Source of the DNA: Andalucia godoyi
Lineage: Eukaryota > Discoba > Jakobea > Jakobida > Andaluciidae
Length of the DNA: 37,372 nucleotides
Direction of reading: 5' to 3'
Assembly: GCA_009859145.1 (NCBI GenBank)
Contig: VRVR01000035.1
Span: forward strand, 250,367 to 287,738
This document shows, piece after piece, positions 19,495-29,998 of this stretch. The notes under the pieces were generated by a model that saw only the letters and a list, made by a program, of their open reading frames with translations, was not told the origin of the DNA and made no database searches. The translations under genes and the position numbers were made by a program. Within the stretch, counting starts at the first letter, position 1, and each line of letters opens with the position of its first letter.

Positions 19495-20012
19495 CACACT
19501 TCACAGCCTGCCTGCGATGGCGCAACCATGTGAATATGTTCGTTTCGTTTTCTTCTCCTTCATCTCTTTCGACGCACTTTGCAGTTTATTTCATTTATTA
19601 CGATCTTCCTTTTCGTGATTTTTCCCTTCTTCGCTTCTGCGTGTATGTGCATGTGTGCGTGTGCGTGTGCGTGTGTGCGTGCATTGACAGTGTTATTAAC
19701 AAATGATAATAATAATGAATAAAAAATGACAAGCAACTACGCACACACTCTCTCCAGTCAACGTTTCGTGAAAATGGAGACGCAGCACAGCCAAAAAAAA
19801 AAAAAAAAAGAACTGGATGAAGAACGATTATTTATTTTATTTTACTTGTCGAAATATTTCATTAGAATTCGGTTCGAGGTTGCTTCGATGTTCGAGTCGG
19901 GCATGCGCATTACACCCACGGTGATTATGATTCTCATTGGTTTGTCCATGCATCTATATCACGTATGTACATTTTGGATGGAGCGTGGTTCTTTTTCTCG
20001 GAATTTGTCCAT
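19495..20012. other. Intergenic 518 bp
   Basis: 3' flanks of the convergent members 2 and 3. Contains a GTGCGT-type repeat (about 19640-19682) and a poly-A run (about 19793-19809). No gene seen. Confidence 0.5.
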
Positions 20013-20285
20013 TCATCGGATGTATGGTGGTGAAGACAGTGATGCATCGTGCAGGCAGTCGAACATGCGCTTCTGGATCATGGGAACGAGTGCACCCTTT
20101 CCGCTCGCGACCAGCGCATCGGCAACAACCAGGAAGAGATCGTCCACTTGGTCGCGCGAAAACATCGCTGGGTTTTGTTCAAACTCCTTCAGCAGCGCAA
20201 TCACTTCGTGAAATGCAATCGGAGCTATCGGAGCTGCCGGTGCTGGGACAGAATGATTTGCGCTACGGGAGACTGTAAGCATCAT
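20013..20285 (-). CDS. Small helical-module protein, family member 3
   Basis: 90 residues from the ATG at 20285 (a second Met follows directly). A good minus-strand acceptor (GCTTACAG) lies a few codons inside, so the true N-terminus may come from an upstream exon that I could not place. A Pro/Ala-rich lead of about 24 residues precedes the module (about 25-72): F35, N38 and L50-F51 occupy the shared positions, with N-P-x-x-F-S as in member 2. No known domain. It is convergent with member 2. Function unknown. Confidence 0.55.
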   Translation of the reverse strand: MMLTVSRSANHSVPAPAAPIAPIAFHEVIALLKEFEQNPAMFSRDQVDDLFLVVADALVASGKGALVPMIQKRMFDCLHDASLSSPPYIR

Positions 20286-21299
20286 GAAACACGGAATCTA
20301 TTGGAGGCACTGCCAGTCAGAGGGGAGAGGGAAGAAGGGGGAATAGTAACGAAAGCAAAATACAGATCCAGCGGATGTCAAACGCAAGGCGAGCTTCCGA
20401 AGTCAATGAACAACAGAAAAGAAGTGCAAAAAAGCAGACAAAGGAACCTCCCCTTTCAAAAATTTAAAAAAAATCGGATTTCAGAACGAAACGGAGGTTT
20501 GAGTGGAAAGTTGAATGTCGAAGACGAAGGAAAGCGACAACTGGAACGCATTATTTCCTTTTCAGGACACTCTGCGACCAAAAATAGCGATCACGATTTG
20601 CTTCCGCGAGCTCTTGTGAAAGTCAACTGCAGAAGCAGTGCGAGCGGAGCAGCACTGAACAGCGTTGTCACAAGAAGTGGGGACGGCTCTTGTTTTTTTG
20701 CACTGCCGCCGTCTCCAGAGGTGAGTGTGTGTGTCTTTTGGACTTTGGAGGCGTAGTCTGCTTGTCCAATGTCCACAGTGTTGTTGTTCACAAAGAGTCC
20801 AAGAACACACACACAAAAAAAAAGCAGCGAGACAAGACGCTCTCATTAAACTGGATTCACTGACACCGACAGTTCCTTCCTCCCCCATCTCCTCTCCCAC
20901 AAGTTTAGGATGATTGTTATTTTTTGAACCTCTGTTTGTTTTCTTTCTCTCGCAAGCTTTCCTTGTCTCCTTTCACGGGTGTTTCGCAAGCAGCCTGGGT
21001 TCTGCAGTTTCCTTTTACTATTATTATTATTATTATTATTTTTGACTTCTCCTATTTTAAAATGGAAAAAAGAGCCCAAACAATACAGGAAAGATGAGTT
21101 GTGGTGTCAACAAAGAATCGTCAAGGCTGGTTTTACGGATCGAATACATATTACTTTTTTCTTCTTGTTTTCTTCTGTTTTTTGTAGAGTGCATTCCCTC
21201 TTGCCTTTTCTCCTTTTGCCGTTCTTGGGACATTTTTTTTCTTTTTTCTTTTTGTTGTCGATGATGACGTGATATCCAAAAACCACATCTGAAGAGAGT
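20286..21299. other. 1-kb region without a confident gene
   Basis: A possible plus-strand internal exon (about 20567-20719) has a TTTTCAG acceptor and a GAG|GTGAGT donor and would be open, but no partner exons or domain were recognised. Also holds a (TTA)n run (about 21018-21040) and pyrimidine-rich DNA (21160-21260). Confidence 0.35.
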
Positions 21300-23093
21300 C
21301 TAAGTCCAAACACTGTCGTTGGAGGCGCTGCCGGTCGTCGAGGAGTTCAAGGAGCCCATCGGGATAGCACTGGAAGTGACGTCCGCAGCATCATCCACCA
21401 TTGGCGCACTGTTCGCGTTGCTGGTGTTGCTGTTCGACAGCGGAGTGCAAATGACTCCGGGAGGATTCACTCGCCCGACGACCACCACAGGAACTTTCCT
21501 GTTCTTTTCATCCATTGCAGACGAACCCGATGCATTCGAAGCACCAGCTGCCAGGGCAACAACTCCCGGGGTCTGGCTGGATGCGCCCATTGCCACAACA
21601 TTGAGCGCCGACAAGCCTTGCGTCGAAGAGATGCCAGGCATTCCTGCACCGCTCATGGGAGCAGCGGGCAGAAGACCCTGCGAATGCGGATCGATGGCCG
21701 CAATGACGCGACTGAGCACAAGCAGTTCGCGTTCAAGGGAGTGCATGAGAAACGTTGACCAACCTTCCGACGACGACGGCAGGCGTCCATCAAAGTACCG
21801 CAGCAACAGTGACAGAGACTCTGAAAGACGAGACAGCTGGGCAAGGGAAAACGCAGGATACAGCGTGCACGGCTTCCAGGCATCATTTATGCCTGTTGAG
21901 GGGCCACTCGCAGGAGCACTGCTTCCCGAATTCGGAGAAGAGTACGGGAACGGGAACGCTGACGAGATGGCATACGGCGTTGCCCACACTGCATTGAATT
22001 CCAAAAATGACGAGAGAAGATGAGACAAGCGGTCGTGAATTGTCACTCCAAGGATCAGCGATGAGTCTCGAACCATTCGTATGCCATCATACAGGAGACC
22101 CAGTGCAGGAGACCACCCTGCGTAAGGGGACGCTGGACCAGACGCCGTCGATGAACTTGGTGCAGACGAAATCGGCCCGGCCGTAGTCAAGATACTATCA
22201 AGAGAAGTGCCCGGTATTGTAGAGTCTATATCCACTCGTCCCCGCTTTCGAGCCTTTGGCATCGGAGCCTGCGATCCTGGTGTGCCTGCGCCAGATCCTG
22301 CTGCACCCGCGGCGGCGGCGGCGGCGGCGGCGGCGGCACCTCTTCCCGAAAGTCCCTTTTCAAAGCGATCAATTCGAACTGCTGCTGCGCACAAGAGGCA
22401 AACTTTGTAGTGACGATGCTGCTCTGACGGCGCATGCTCCGAAAGGCGATACGCATGGCACCGCGAGCAATACGAGACGCGAAGACACTTTAAAGATATC
22501 CCACTTGAAGAACTGTTGTTGTTGTTGTTGTTGTTGTTGCTGCTGCTGCTGCTGGCGTTCGTATTATTGCTGGCGGCACTGGTGGTGGCAGTGTTGGCAC
22601 CAGTACTGTTTCCGATCATCCCAGAACCACTTGTGCTTCCAGCTGCACTAGCAGGAGCAGAGTTTGAAGATGAACTCGCCGCCGACGACAATGACGGTGC
22701 AGTTGTCGATGTCGATGTCGATGTCGATGATGAAGACAACATCGGTGCTGATTGAACAGGTAAAGACGTCTGCAGAAGCGCAGGAGAGTCGTCATTCCAG
22801 ACAGCAGTCGAAAGCAGCTGTGGATTGCTCATCATGTTGAGCAGCTGTGAAGGGTTTGGCGAGGATGCGCCGACCACAATGTCGATCTTGAGCCCCATGT
22901 GCTCTTCACAGAATAGACTCACCGATGCATCATTGCTCGCTGCATTCGGATTTCCCAGCGAGCCAGTGCTTGCCACCAACTCGCCGTCCTGGGTCGACGA
23001 GGACCGACTGCCCCCGCGGACCGAACGCTTAGGTGGGAAACAAACGGGACACAGCGAAGGAACTGTAGGAGGCGACGGAGAACGAGTTGACAT
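21300..23093 (-). CDS. Low-complexity protein with paired CxxC motifs
   Basis: 597 residues from the ATG at 23093; the open frame extends 64 codons upstream through a poly-Lys/poly-A stretch that is unlikely to be coding. A C-x2-C (C15, C18) with C62-x2-H65, and a second C-x2-C (C209, C212) with C232-x2-C235, could each bind zinc. Between and around them are Ser/Thr, Asn (8), Asp-free and Ala (10) homopolymer runs. The regions about 320-370 and 410-470 look helical and ordered (L-S-H-L-L-S-S-F-L-E-F and R-L-S-E-S-L-S-L-L-L-R). The tail is Ser/Asn-rich. I do not recognise the family; a regulatory, zinc-binding role is compatible but unproven. It is divergent from the cyclin-like gene. Confidence 0.65.
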   Translation of the reverse strand: MSTRSPSPPTVPSLCPVCFPPKRSVRGGSRSSSTQDGELVASTGSLGNPNAASNDASVSLFCEEHMGLKIDIVVGASSPNPSQLLNMMSNPQLLSTAVWNDDSPALLQTSLPVQSAPMLSSSSTSTSTSTTAPSLSSAASSSSNSAPASAAGSTSGSGMIGNSTGANTATTSAASNNTNASSSSSNNNNNNNNSSSSGISLKCLRVSYCSRCHAYRLSEHAPSEQHRHYKVCLLCAAAVRIDRFEKGLSGRGAAAAAAAAAAGAAGSGAGTPGSQAPMPKARKRGRVDIDSTIPGTSLDSILTTAGPISSAPSSSTASGPASPYAGWSPALGLLYDGIRMVRDSSLILGVTIHDRLSHLLSSFLEFNAVWATPYAISSAFPFPYSSPNSGSSAPASGPSTGINDAWKPCTLYPAFSLAQLSRLSESLSLLLRYFDGRLPSSSEGWSTFLMHSLERELLVLSRVIAAIDPHSQGLLPAAPMSGAGMPGISSTQGLSALNVVAMGASSQTPGVVALAAGASNASGSSAMDEKNRKVPVVVVGRVNPPGVICTPLSNSNTSNANSAPMVDDAADVTSSAIPMGSLNSSTTGSASNDSVWT

Positions 23094-23425
23094 TGTACTG
23101 GCGAACTCCACGAACGACTGAGAGAAAGATGCGCGCGCTTTTTTTTTTTTAATTAACGAAAAACAAAGAATAAAGAAACATTGGGATCGACAGGAGTAGA
23201 CAGTTGAACCGAGAAACGGGTCCAAACCCCAACGGAGCGACAGTTGTCTACTACAGTGAATTCTCGTTTTTCGTTTCTTTCGCACCTTTTAAAATAATAA
23301 TTATTGGGGGTATTCTTGAATCGGATAAATTGTTGTTCGTTTGTCCTTGCAGGAGGAAGAAACAACAACAACAAAATAACTGGCATTGCAGGCAGGTGCA
23401 TGAAAATAATCCAAGTACTCCGAAG
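23094..23425. promoter_or_regulatory. Bidirectional promoter region with uORF
   Basis: 332 bp between divergent starts. A nine-codon upstream frame (ATG at 23400, stop at 23427-23429) overlaps the start codon of the cyclin-like gene. A poly-T run lies at 23141-23150. Confidence 0.45.
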
Positions 23426-24922
23426 ATGACACGAAAAGCATTGGCGTTTTTGACAGGGATTTCTCTTTCTTCTCGCCGTACGGTGGCTCCGCGCAGTGAC
23501 GCCGCCTTTGCTTCTGCAAGTGGTTCACGAGCGGATAGTGCACTGTCGAGCATTGGCTCCACTGCAAACAATAGCATGAGCAATGTGTTTGCCAATCCGT
23601 CGACCGTCTTGGTTGTCGCTGGCGCAACACTAGAAGGACAGGGCGCTGCCACAAACAGTGGATCGACACAACCACCACAGAGTTCCAATGGTCTTCGTCC
23701 GCATGGATACTATAATTCCAGTGGCCTTTCGAACATCACTGTTCCGTATCATGCAACTGATGTGATGGATACGAATGATGCATACCAAGTATCTGAGGTC
23801 AGCGATTCTGTCGATGCCGCCAGATCCCTTTCGTTTGCCGTTCAGCCGTATCGAGTTGCGCTCCCCGGCTTCTTGTCCACCACAATTCCGTATGCAACTG
23901 CCCGAGAATCGTTCCATGATGTGCATCGACGGGGGTCTCGGCATGGTGATCCGCCGAGTCTAGTGGCACTTGGGGCGAATCGCTCTCAATTCTTTCGCCA
24001 CGCAAACACGATGCCAAATCTTCTCTCTTCACAAACAGGAGATGAATCGGCTGTGTCTCATTCCAACGCCGGAGCCTTTTCGCAGTTTGGAAAGATGCTG
24101 CTGCTCCCCGTACACTCGTCCGCGTATCCTGCGCAATTTATGGCCGAGGGCACTCCGTTGACGTCTACCGTTGCAAATGTCGGACGTCGATCACGAACAA
24201 GAGGACATTCATATGCAGACACGTTGTCCTCGGCATTGAAGGATTTCATCCCTGTTCCATATACTTCTGATGTTTTTGATTCTCCAGAGTCTATTCGATC
24301 CACATCGTTCGTCGCTCCTCCTCACCGTATTGCTCTCCCAGGGTTCCTCTCCACAATCGTGCCATATGTGTCACCTCGCGATGCGAAGGATACCATGAAC
24401 GAGCTCTTCAGGCGAAGATGCAGCGAACTCGGTATCACCATGAATCCTGCAATGACCTATTCAAAGATTAGGAAGCTGCGACTGGAGTTGTTTACGCTGT
24501 GCAAGCATCTTGACATTGAAATCGCCACTCTTGCAACAGCATTCATTTACCTCGATCTTTGTTTGATCCGTGCAGCCATCACAAAGTCAAATCGAAAGGT
24601 AATGGCTCTGGCATGCTTGGCAATCGCCATCAAATTCGCTGACCCGCGGTTCCGAGATCGGACATTGTACAAGACCCTCCTTGACGAGGCAGACGAGCGA
24701 ATGGGTGTCAAGCGCAAAACAGTCCTTGATGCGGAGTGGGTCGTCTTTGCTGATGTGTTGAAATTTGAATTGTCCATCGCAACCATTCATGCGGAAAGCA
24801 TGTTTCGGAAGATATTTGCCGATGGATATTGGGGATTGCAAATCGGCGAGTATTTTGCCCAACGTCCTGGCTATCGTCCTGCCACCCAAAAAAAGGTGTC
24901 CCTTGACATCCAAATATCATAA
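23426..24922 (+). CDS. CABLES-like cyclin-box protein
   Basis: 498 residues from the ATG at 23426, placed over longer readings because upstream codons look like 5' UTR. The C-terminal ~190 residues match the cyclin-box region of CABLES proteins (CDK5 and ABL1 enzyme substrates): the lead-in P-H-R-I-A-L-P-G-F-L-S-T-I-V-P-Y-V, then M-N-E-L-F, S-K-I-R-K-L-R-L-E, A-F-I-Y-L, N-R-K-V-M-A-L-A-C-L-A-I-A-I-K and the A-E-W-V-V-F ... L-K-F-E-L helix. CABLES proteins link cyclin-dependent kinases to tyrosine kinases and proliferation control. The N-terminal half is Ser/Ala-rich. Unusually, the lead-in motif is present twice (about 142-158 and 300-316). Other cyclins are less likely, as the lead-in motif is CABLES-specific in my knowledge. 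Confidence 0.8.
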   Translation: MTRKALAFLTGISLSSRRTVAPRSDAAFASASGSRADSALSSIGSTANNSMSNVFANPSTVLVVAGATLEGQGAATNSGSTQPPQSSNGLRPHGYYNSSGLSNITVPYHATDVMDTNDAYQVSEVSDSVDAARSLSFAVQPYRVALPGFLSTTIPYATARESFHDVHRRGSRHGDPPSLVALGANRSQFFRHANTMPNLLSSQTGDESAVSHSNAGAFSQFGKMLLLPVHSSAYPAQFMAEGTPLTSTVANVGRRSRTRGHSYADTLSSALKDFIPVPYTSDVFDSPESIRSTSFVAPPHRIALPGFLSTIVPYVSPRDAKDTMNELFRRRCSELGITMNPAMTYSKIRKLRLELFTLCKHLDIEIATLATAFIYLDLCLIRAAITKSNRKVMALACLAIAIKFADPRFRDRTLYKTLLDEADERMGVKRKTVLDAEWVVFADVLKFELSIATIHAESMFRKIFADGYWGLQIGEYFAQRPGYRPATQKKVSLDIQIS

Positions 24923-25522
24923 TTTCATTTCGTCTCACCGCCGTCTTCTTTTCCATTATTTGAATTACCGGCACACCGTGCAGTACACGCCTGCAAGACG
25001 TCGACGTCCCGCATGTATTAATTATTAAAGTAGTTATTGCTATTGTTGTTATTGTTGTGATTCTCGGAATGATGACTGCTGCGATTCTTGCTGCTCAAAC
25101 GCAGTGTATGGTCCTGTGATACATTTGTTTTTCTCGCTTGAGGCGGGTCCCTGCTGTGAATGGTACTCTGTTTTTCCTGCAGTTTTATGAAACCGCTGGC
25201 GTCCAGGTGGTTTCCTTTCCTAGTCATGCAGAAGAATACAGCACATGCAAGCAATTTCTTTATGTATTTATGTGTGTGTGTGTGTGTGTGATGCGGCATT
25301 CGGAGGAAGACTCATACTGGCCAGACTTGAGTCGCTTGATGCTTCTGTTGTTCGTACCGCTTTTCGTCAAATAATTATAATAATGATGATTATTATTATT
25401 TTTTGAGTTTCGACAGTTCAGCCAGTGGCAGCTACGCGCTTAGCAAAGCCTATATAGATATCATTGCCGCCTCGGGGGGTGCCCAACAAGAGCGTCACTG
25501 TTCGTTGAGGCCGCACGTTATT
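24923..25522. other. 600-bp intergenic region, possible small minus-strand ORF
   Basis: A minus-strand frame from ATG 25227 to stop 25018 gives about 69 residues ending in an Asn-rich tail. It is plausible as a small protein or last exon, but nothing identifies it. A (TG)n run lies at about 25269-25290, and TAA/TTA-rich DNA at 25370-25402. Confidence 0.3.
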
Positions 25523-26596
25523 ATGAATCTTCGCAGCCGGTCCGGGGTGCTCTCTGGCTGCGTCGTAGTGTTGTTTTTCACATTCGCTGGGCTGTTGCTC
25601 CAATCGTCGCTACGACTGTGGTCTTCAGGAGATCACCAAACGGACACGGCATCGCTGCCTCGGCAGCCTCTCACGTGTGCTTCTGCAGAGCTTCGACTGC
25701 TTTTGGAGGCTTCAAATGGGCTTGAACCTCTGGAGATCTCGTTTGGCCTCGTTGGCCGTCTTGGAAACCGTATTTTCGAGCTGTTTTCCGTGATTGGTAC
25801 TTGTCTGAATTCTGCATGCTCTTCCATTGTTCTGAAGGAACACCCGACAGATGTGTATGAGATTTTCCCGGGTCTCGCACCCTGTGTCGAGCCACTGCGA
25901 TCACAGCAAGTATCTCTTCCACGCATCCCCCTTGGCGAAAAAAGCTGGGGAGTCTTTTCAGAGGATTTTATGATGCTAGAACGCGGACGACAGTATCGAT
26001 TGCAAGGGTATTTTCAAAGTTGGAAGTATTTCCAGCCACTATCTTCATCGGTACTGCGTCGTCTGCTGAACTCGGATCGTATGCAGCCGATGCGGTCCCA
26101 TGTGGCGAGCATCAAGGAACGACACAACGTAAAGTGTGTCGCGGCGGTGCATGTCCGGAGGGGAGACAATGTTTGGCAGCCAAAGTATTGGGTTGCTGAC
26201 GCTGCCTGGCTGGAGAACGCCATGAAGTATCTGGAGGCCCAAGTTGGCGAGAAGTGTGCCTTTATTGTCCTATCTGGAGGAGCGCCTGCTGCTGGCCGAT
26301 CGGACAGCGAAGGAATCTCTTGGTGTCGATCTCACATCGACTCGGATCAGTTTCTCGTTGTAGACATCCGATCAAACCCGGATCCGTTGAACGATCTGTT
26401 TCTGCTGGCTGCCGCAGATCACGCCATCATCACAACAGGAACGTTCGGTTGGTGGGGAGCCTATCTGAATGCTGGAATCCGAGTTGCTTGCGACAATTTC
26501 TACACCCCCAAAGCGGAATACACGTGCGAGGACTACTTTCCTCCCGGATGGCATTTGTTTGATAGAGAGTTTCGACCTTCAATTTGCGATGTCTAA
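25523..26596 (+). CDS. Alpha-1,2-fucosyltransferase-like glycosyltransferase (GT11)
   Basis: 357 residues from the ATG at 25523. A short basic head and one hydrophobic segment (about 8-30) make a type II Golgi anchor; a stem of about 30 residues follows. The GT11 hallmarks are present: G-R-L-G-N-R-I-F (about 85), H-V-R-R-G-D (H210-D215, the donor-phosphate and specificity motif H-x-R-R-x-D), and a C-terminal T-T-G-T-F-G-W-W-G-A-Y-L motif. Enzymes of this family move fucose from GDP-fucose to the 2-OH of galactose on glycans in the Golgi lumen. The usual Q in G-N-Q-M-F is R here. Cys residues in the catalytic part could form disulfides. The gene is convergent with the S33 peptidase gene. Confidence 0.9.
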   Translation: MNLRSRSGVLSGCVVVLFFTFAGLLLQSSLRLWSSGDHQTDTASLPRQPLTCASAELRLLLEASNGLEPLEISFGLVGRLGNRIFELFSVIGTCLNSACSSIVLKEHPTDVYEIFPGLAPCVEPLRSQQVSLPRIPLGEKSWGVFSEDFMMLERGRQYRLQGYFQSWKYFQPLSSSVLRRLLNSDRMQPMRSHVASIKERHNVKCVAAVHVRRGDNVWQPKYWVADAAWLENAMKYLEAQVGEKCAFIVLSGGAPAAGRSDSEGISWCRSHIDSDQFLVVDIRSNPDPLNDLFLLAAADHAIITTGTFGWWGAYLNAGIRVACDNFYTPKAEYTCEDYFPPGWHLFDREFRPSICDV

Positions 26597-26939
26597 CTTG
26601 CAGCACGACATTTTTCTGTCTTTTTTATCTTCTTCTTCTTCTTCTTCAGTGGGTTTTGTTGAATGAATGAATGATGTCATGTTGCTTCATAATCGTCTTG
26701 CCGTGCTGTTTTTGTTTACCTCGCGAACGATCGTTTTTGTCATGCCGTCTGCTTTCGCTGCACTTAGGAGGAAAGCAAGTTATCATGTTGATTGAGACTC
26801 CTCATCCTTGAACAGACTCTCCTTCAGTCCACGACTCGGAAATTCTGACGGCATGCAGTAAGTGTCACGCGGTTGCTCCTGTGTTGCGAGTGTCCTCTGG
26901 AACGAGAAATGCGAAAGAAAAGATATGAACTGCGAAATT
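26597..26939. other. Convergent 3' region
   Basis: 343 bp between two stop codons. Includes a (TTC)n stretch at about 26627-26648. No gene seen. Confidence 0.6.
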
Positions 26940-28706
26940 CTAGGCTGTCATTCTGGCATAATCAGCTCCAGAGTGCTGGAGCTTGTTCCCGAGAGCGGCC
27001 GAACGCTGCACAAAAAGCAGAACACTGAGCACAGCAAAGACAGCCGTGGTAGCACCGAGGGAAATGACAATCGCCATCCATTTTGCATCAGACATACCCT
27101 CCTGGCCGCCAGACGAGGAAGAGCAAGAAACCGGCTTTGAAAACGGAGGGATTAATGGCACATCGTTCCAAAGGTTAGTTGTGCCAAAGTACAACTGCGA
27201 CATTTGCTGAATGTCGACAGTTACCCCGTCAAAGTCAGGCACTGGAATCGTATTTAGACAAGACATGTCAGGCATAACAGACCCAAAGCTGAACAAGAAG
27301 GAAAATGCAATTGCGTTGGCACAAGGCGCATTGTAAGCTACTGTTCCGTGAGCAGAGAACGGGATTGTCACCAGCGTCGCAGAGGGACCGAGGCCATCTA
27401 CAAACCAACGGCCGAGTCCGTGCGGAGTGTTTGGATCCAGTGTTCCAACCATGACCAGGACGGGCATCGATGGGGAAGCAAACTTTTTGTATGTTGACGG
27501 ATCTGGAGTATAGAGCGGAAGAACGCGTCGGATGCGAGACACGACAAGTTGCGGAGAAGCATCGGCAAACACTCGACCAGTTTCATATACTTGCTGGTCG
27601 TAGGACATTGGGCCTCCGGGGCTGCCAACGGGCCCGCTCGCGAAGCTGTACACTTCGGACGCTCCAATAATGGTTCCCAGGGCATATGAATATTCCTGGG
27701 ATACGGGGACACTTGCACTCTGACTCCTGTACGTGCGGAATGTGTTCAGTTGTTGAACATCCAGATCTGAGCACCGGTAGAGCCGCCACCAAAACGGGCC
27801 CTGGAGGACGTGGGCAGCACCGTTCAAGGTCATGAATGCTGCATCAGTGGCAGCAATGTGCTGAGTTAGCCAAGGGAGCTTAGCCAGACAAGGTAGCGTA
27901 CCGTCAATAATGGAATCCATGACAAACCGCGGAATCAGTCCCAAGGTCCCAAGATGCGCAGCACACGCAGCAGAGTGTGTTGCACAGTCCGACAGGACAT
28001 CCCGGGAGACCCGGCTGACCCACTCCGCATTGTTCTCAAGGGCCCAGCGATTGGGAGGAACCGGGCCATCAAATACCACGGCGTCTGCGCGGGCTCCCGG
28101 GAGCTGCAGATATATATTCGTGATGTACGTGCCAAACGAGAGGGCGTAAACTGCAACTTTGGCGGGGGCAACAGCGTCGACGGCAGCCTTCAGGTCTTGT
28201 GCTGCGTGGTGTGCGCTGTAGAATCGAGACACGGCGCCATACCGGTTCACAATATCCATGTTGCATGCATCAAACATGGCAACCATCGTTGCATTAAACG
28301 GATCAAAATACGCTGCAGTCGGAGGAGATGCGCAGTTGATGTAGTTGCTGAGGCCCGTTCCGCGCTGGTCGGCCAGGTACACTGTGAGAGACTTGTCGAG
28401 CCCGTAGACCACTTTTGCAATCGGAGCGAACACAGCAGAGGAAAATCCAGGCCCGCCGTCCAGCATCCATAGACTGTTGTTGGATGGTCCAACAGAACGA
28501 TCATAGTAGCGCCGGATGAATATTCCGATCGTTGTGCTCGAAGCATTTAGAGGATCCAGAGGTCGCATCAGCGTCGCACAGTCATTTGCATCCGCACTCA
28601 GTGGATTCGCAGGACACGGACCCCACTGAAGCGAGTCCATTGAAGCATTGGCGTAACCACAGAGAATGGCCACAATTGCAAACACAACAAGTAACCGTGC
28701 TGGCAT
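26940..28706 (-). CDS. Membrane-anchored S33-type serine peptidase (alpha/beta hydrolase)
   Basis: 588 residues from the ATG at 28706; an upstream in-frame ATG (28796) would bury the signal peptide. A cleavable signal peptide (1-21, ending A-N-A-S) and a C-terminal membrane helix (about 543-566) with a short cytosolic tail indicate a type I surface or endomembrane protein. The hydrolase core shows the oxyanion loop D-G-G-P-G (83-87), D-Q-R-G-T-G (113-118), the nucleophile motif A-L-S-F-G (S190), an acid in G-T-L-D-P-N (D424) and the His in A-H-G (H453). This set matches tripeptidyl/prolyl-aminopeptidase-like S33 enzymes. Many Cys and several N-x-S/T sites agree with an extracellular enzyme. 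The first Gly of G-x-S-x-G is Ala. The substrate is unknown. Confidence 0.88.
   Translation of the reverse strand: MPARLLVVFAIVAILCGYANASMDSLQWGPCPANPLSADANDCATLMRPLDPLNASSTTIGIFIRRYYDRSVGPSNNSLWMLDGGPGFSSAVFAPIAKVVYGLDKSLTVYLADQRGTGLSNYINCASPPTAAYFDPFNATMVAMFDACNMDIVNRYGAVSRFYSAHHAAQDLKAAVDAVAPAKVAVYALSFGTYITNIYLQLPGARADAVVFDGPVPPNRWALENNAEWVSRVSRDVLSDCATHSAACAAHLGTLGLIPRFVMDSIIDGTLPCLAKLPWLTQHIAATDAAFMTLNGAAHVLQGPFWWRLYRCSDLDVQQLNTFRTYRSQSASVPVSQEYSYALGTIIGASEVYSFASGPVGSPGGPMSYDQQVYETGRVFADASPQLVVSRIRRVLPLYTPDPSTYKKFASPSMPVLVMVGTLDPNTPHGLGRWFVDGLGPSATLVTIPFSAHGTVAYNAPCANAIAFSFLFSFGSVMPDMSCLNTIPVPDFDGVTVDIQQMSQLYFGTTNLWNDVPLIPPFSKPVSCSSSSGGQEGMSDAKWMAIVISLGATTAVFAVLSVLLFVQRSAALGNKLQHSGADYARMTA

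Positions 28707-29998
<1,292 letters not shown>

Noticed and set aside
19881-19910. tRNA-like T-loop sequence (GTTCGAGTC)
   Set aside because: No acceptor, D- or anticodon stems could be folded around it; I found no tRNA or rRNA gene in the window by eye.
20049-20756. 235-codon plus-strand frame antisense to small module protein 3
   Set aside because: It is basic and low in hydrophobics with no domain; the minus-strand frame matches two neighbouring proteins at equal spacing. A short exon within its 3' part is only noted.
21319-22023. 234-codon plus-strand frame antisense to the CxxC protein
   Set aside because: The minus-strand frame is longer, has paired CxxC motifs and ordered helices, and a suitable ATG; the plus frame has no recognisable feature.
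23204-23425. N-terminal extension of the CABLES-like protein
   Set aside because: The extension starts in the bidirectional promoter region, contains Ile and Gln homopolymers from A/T-rich DNA and has no homology to CABLES proteins.
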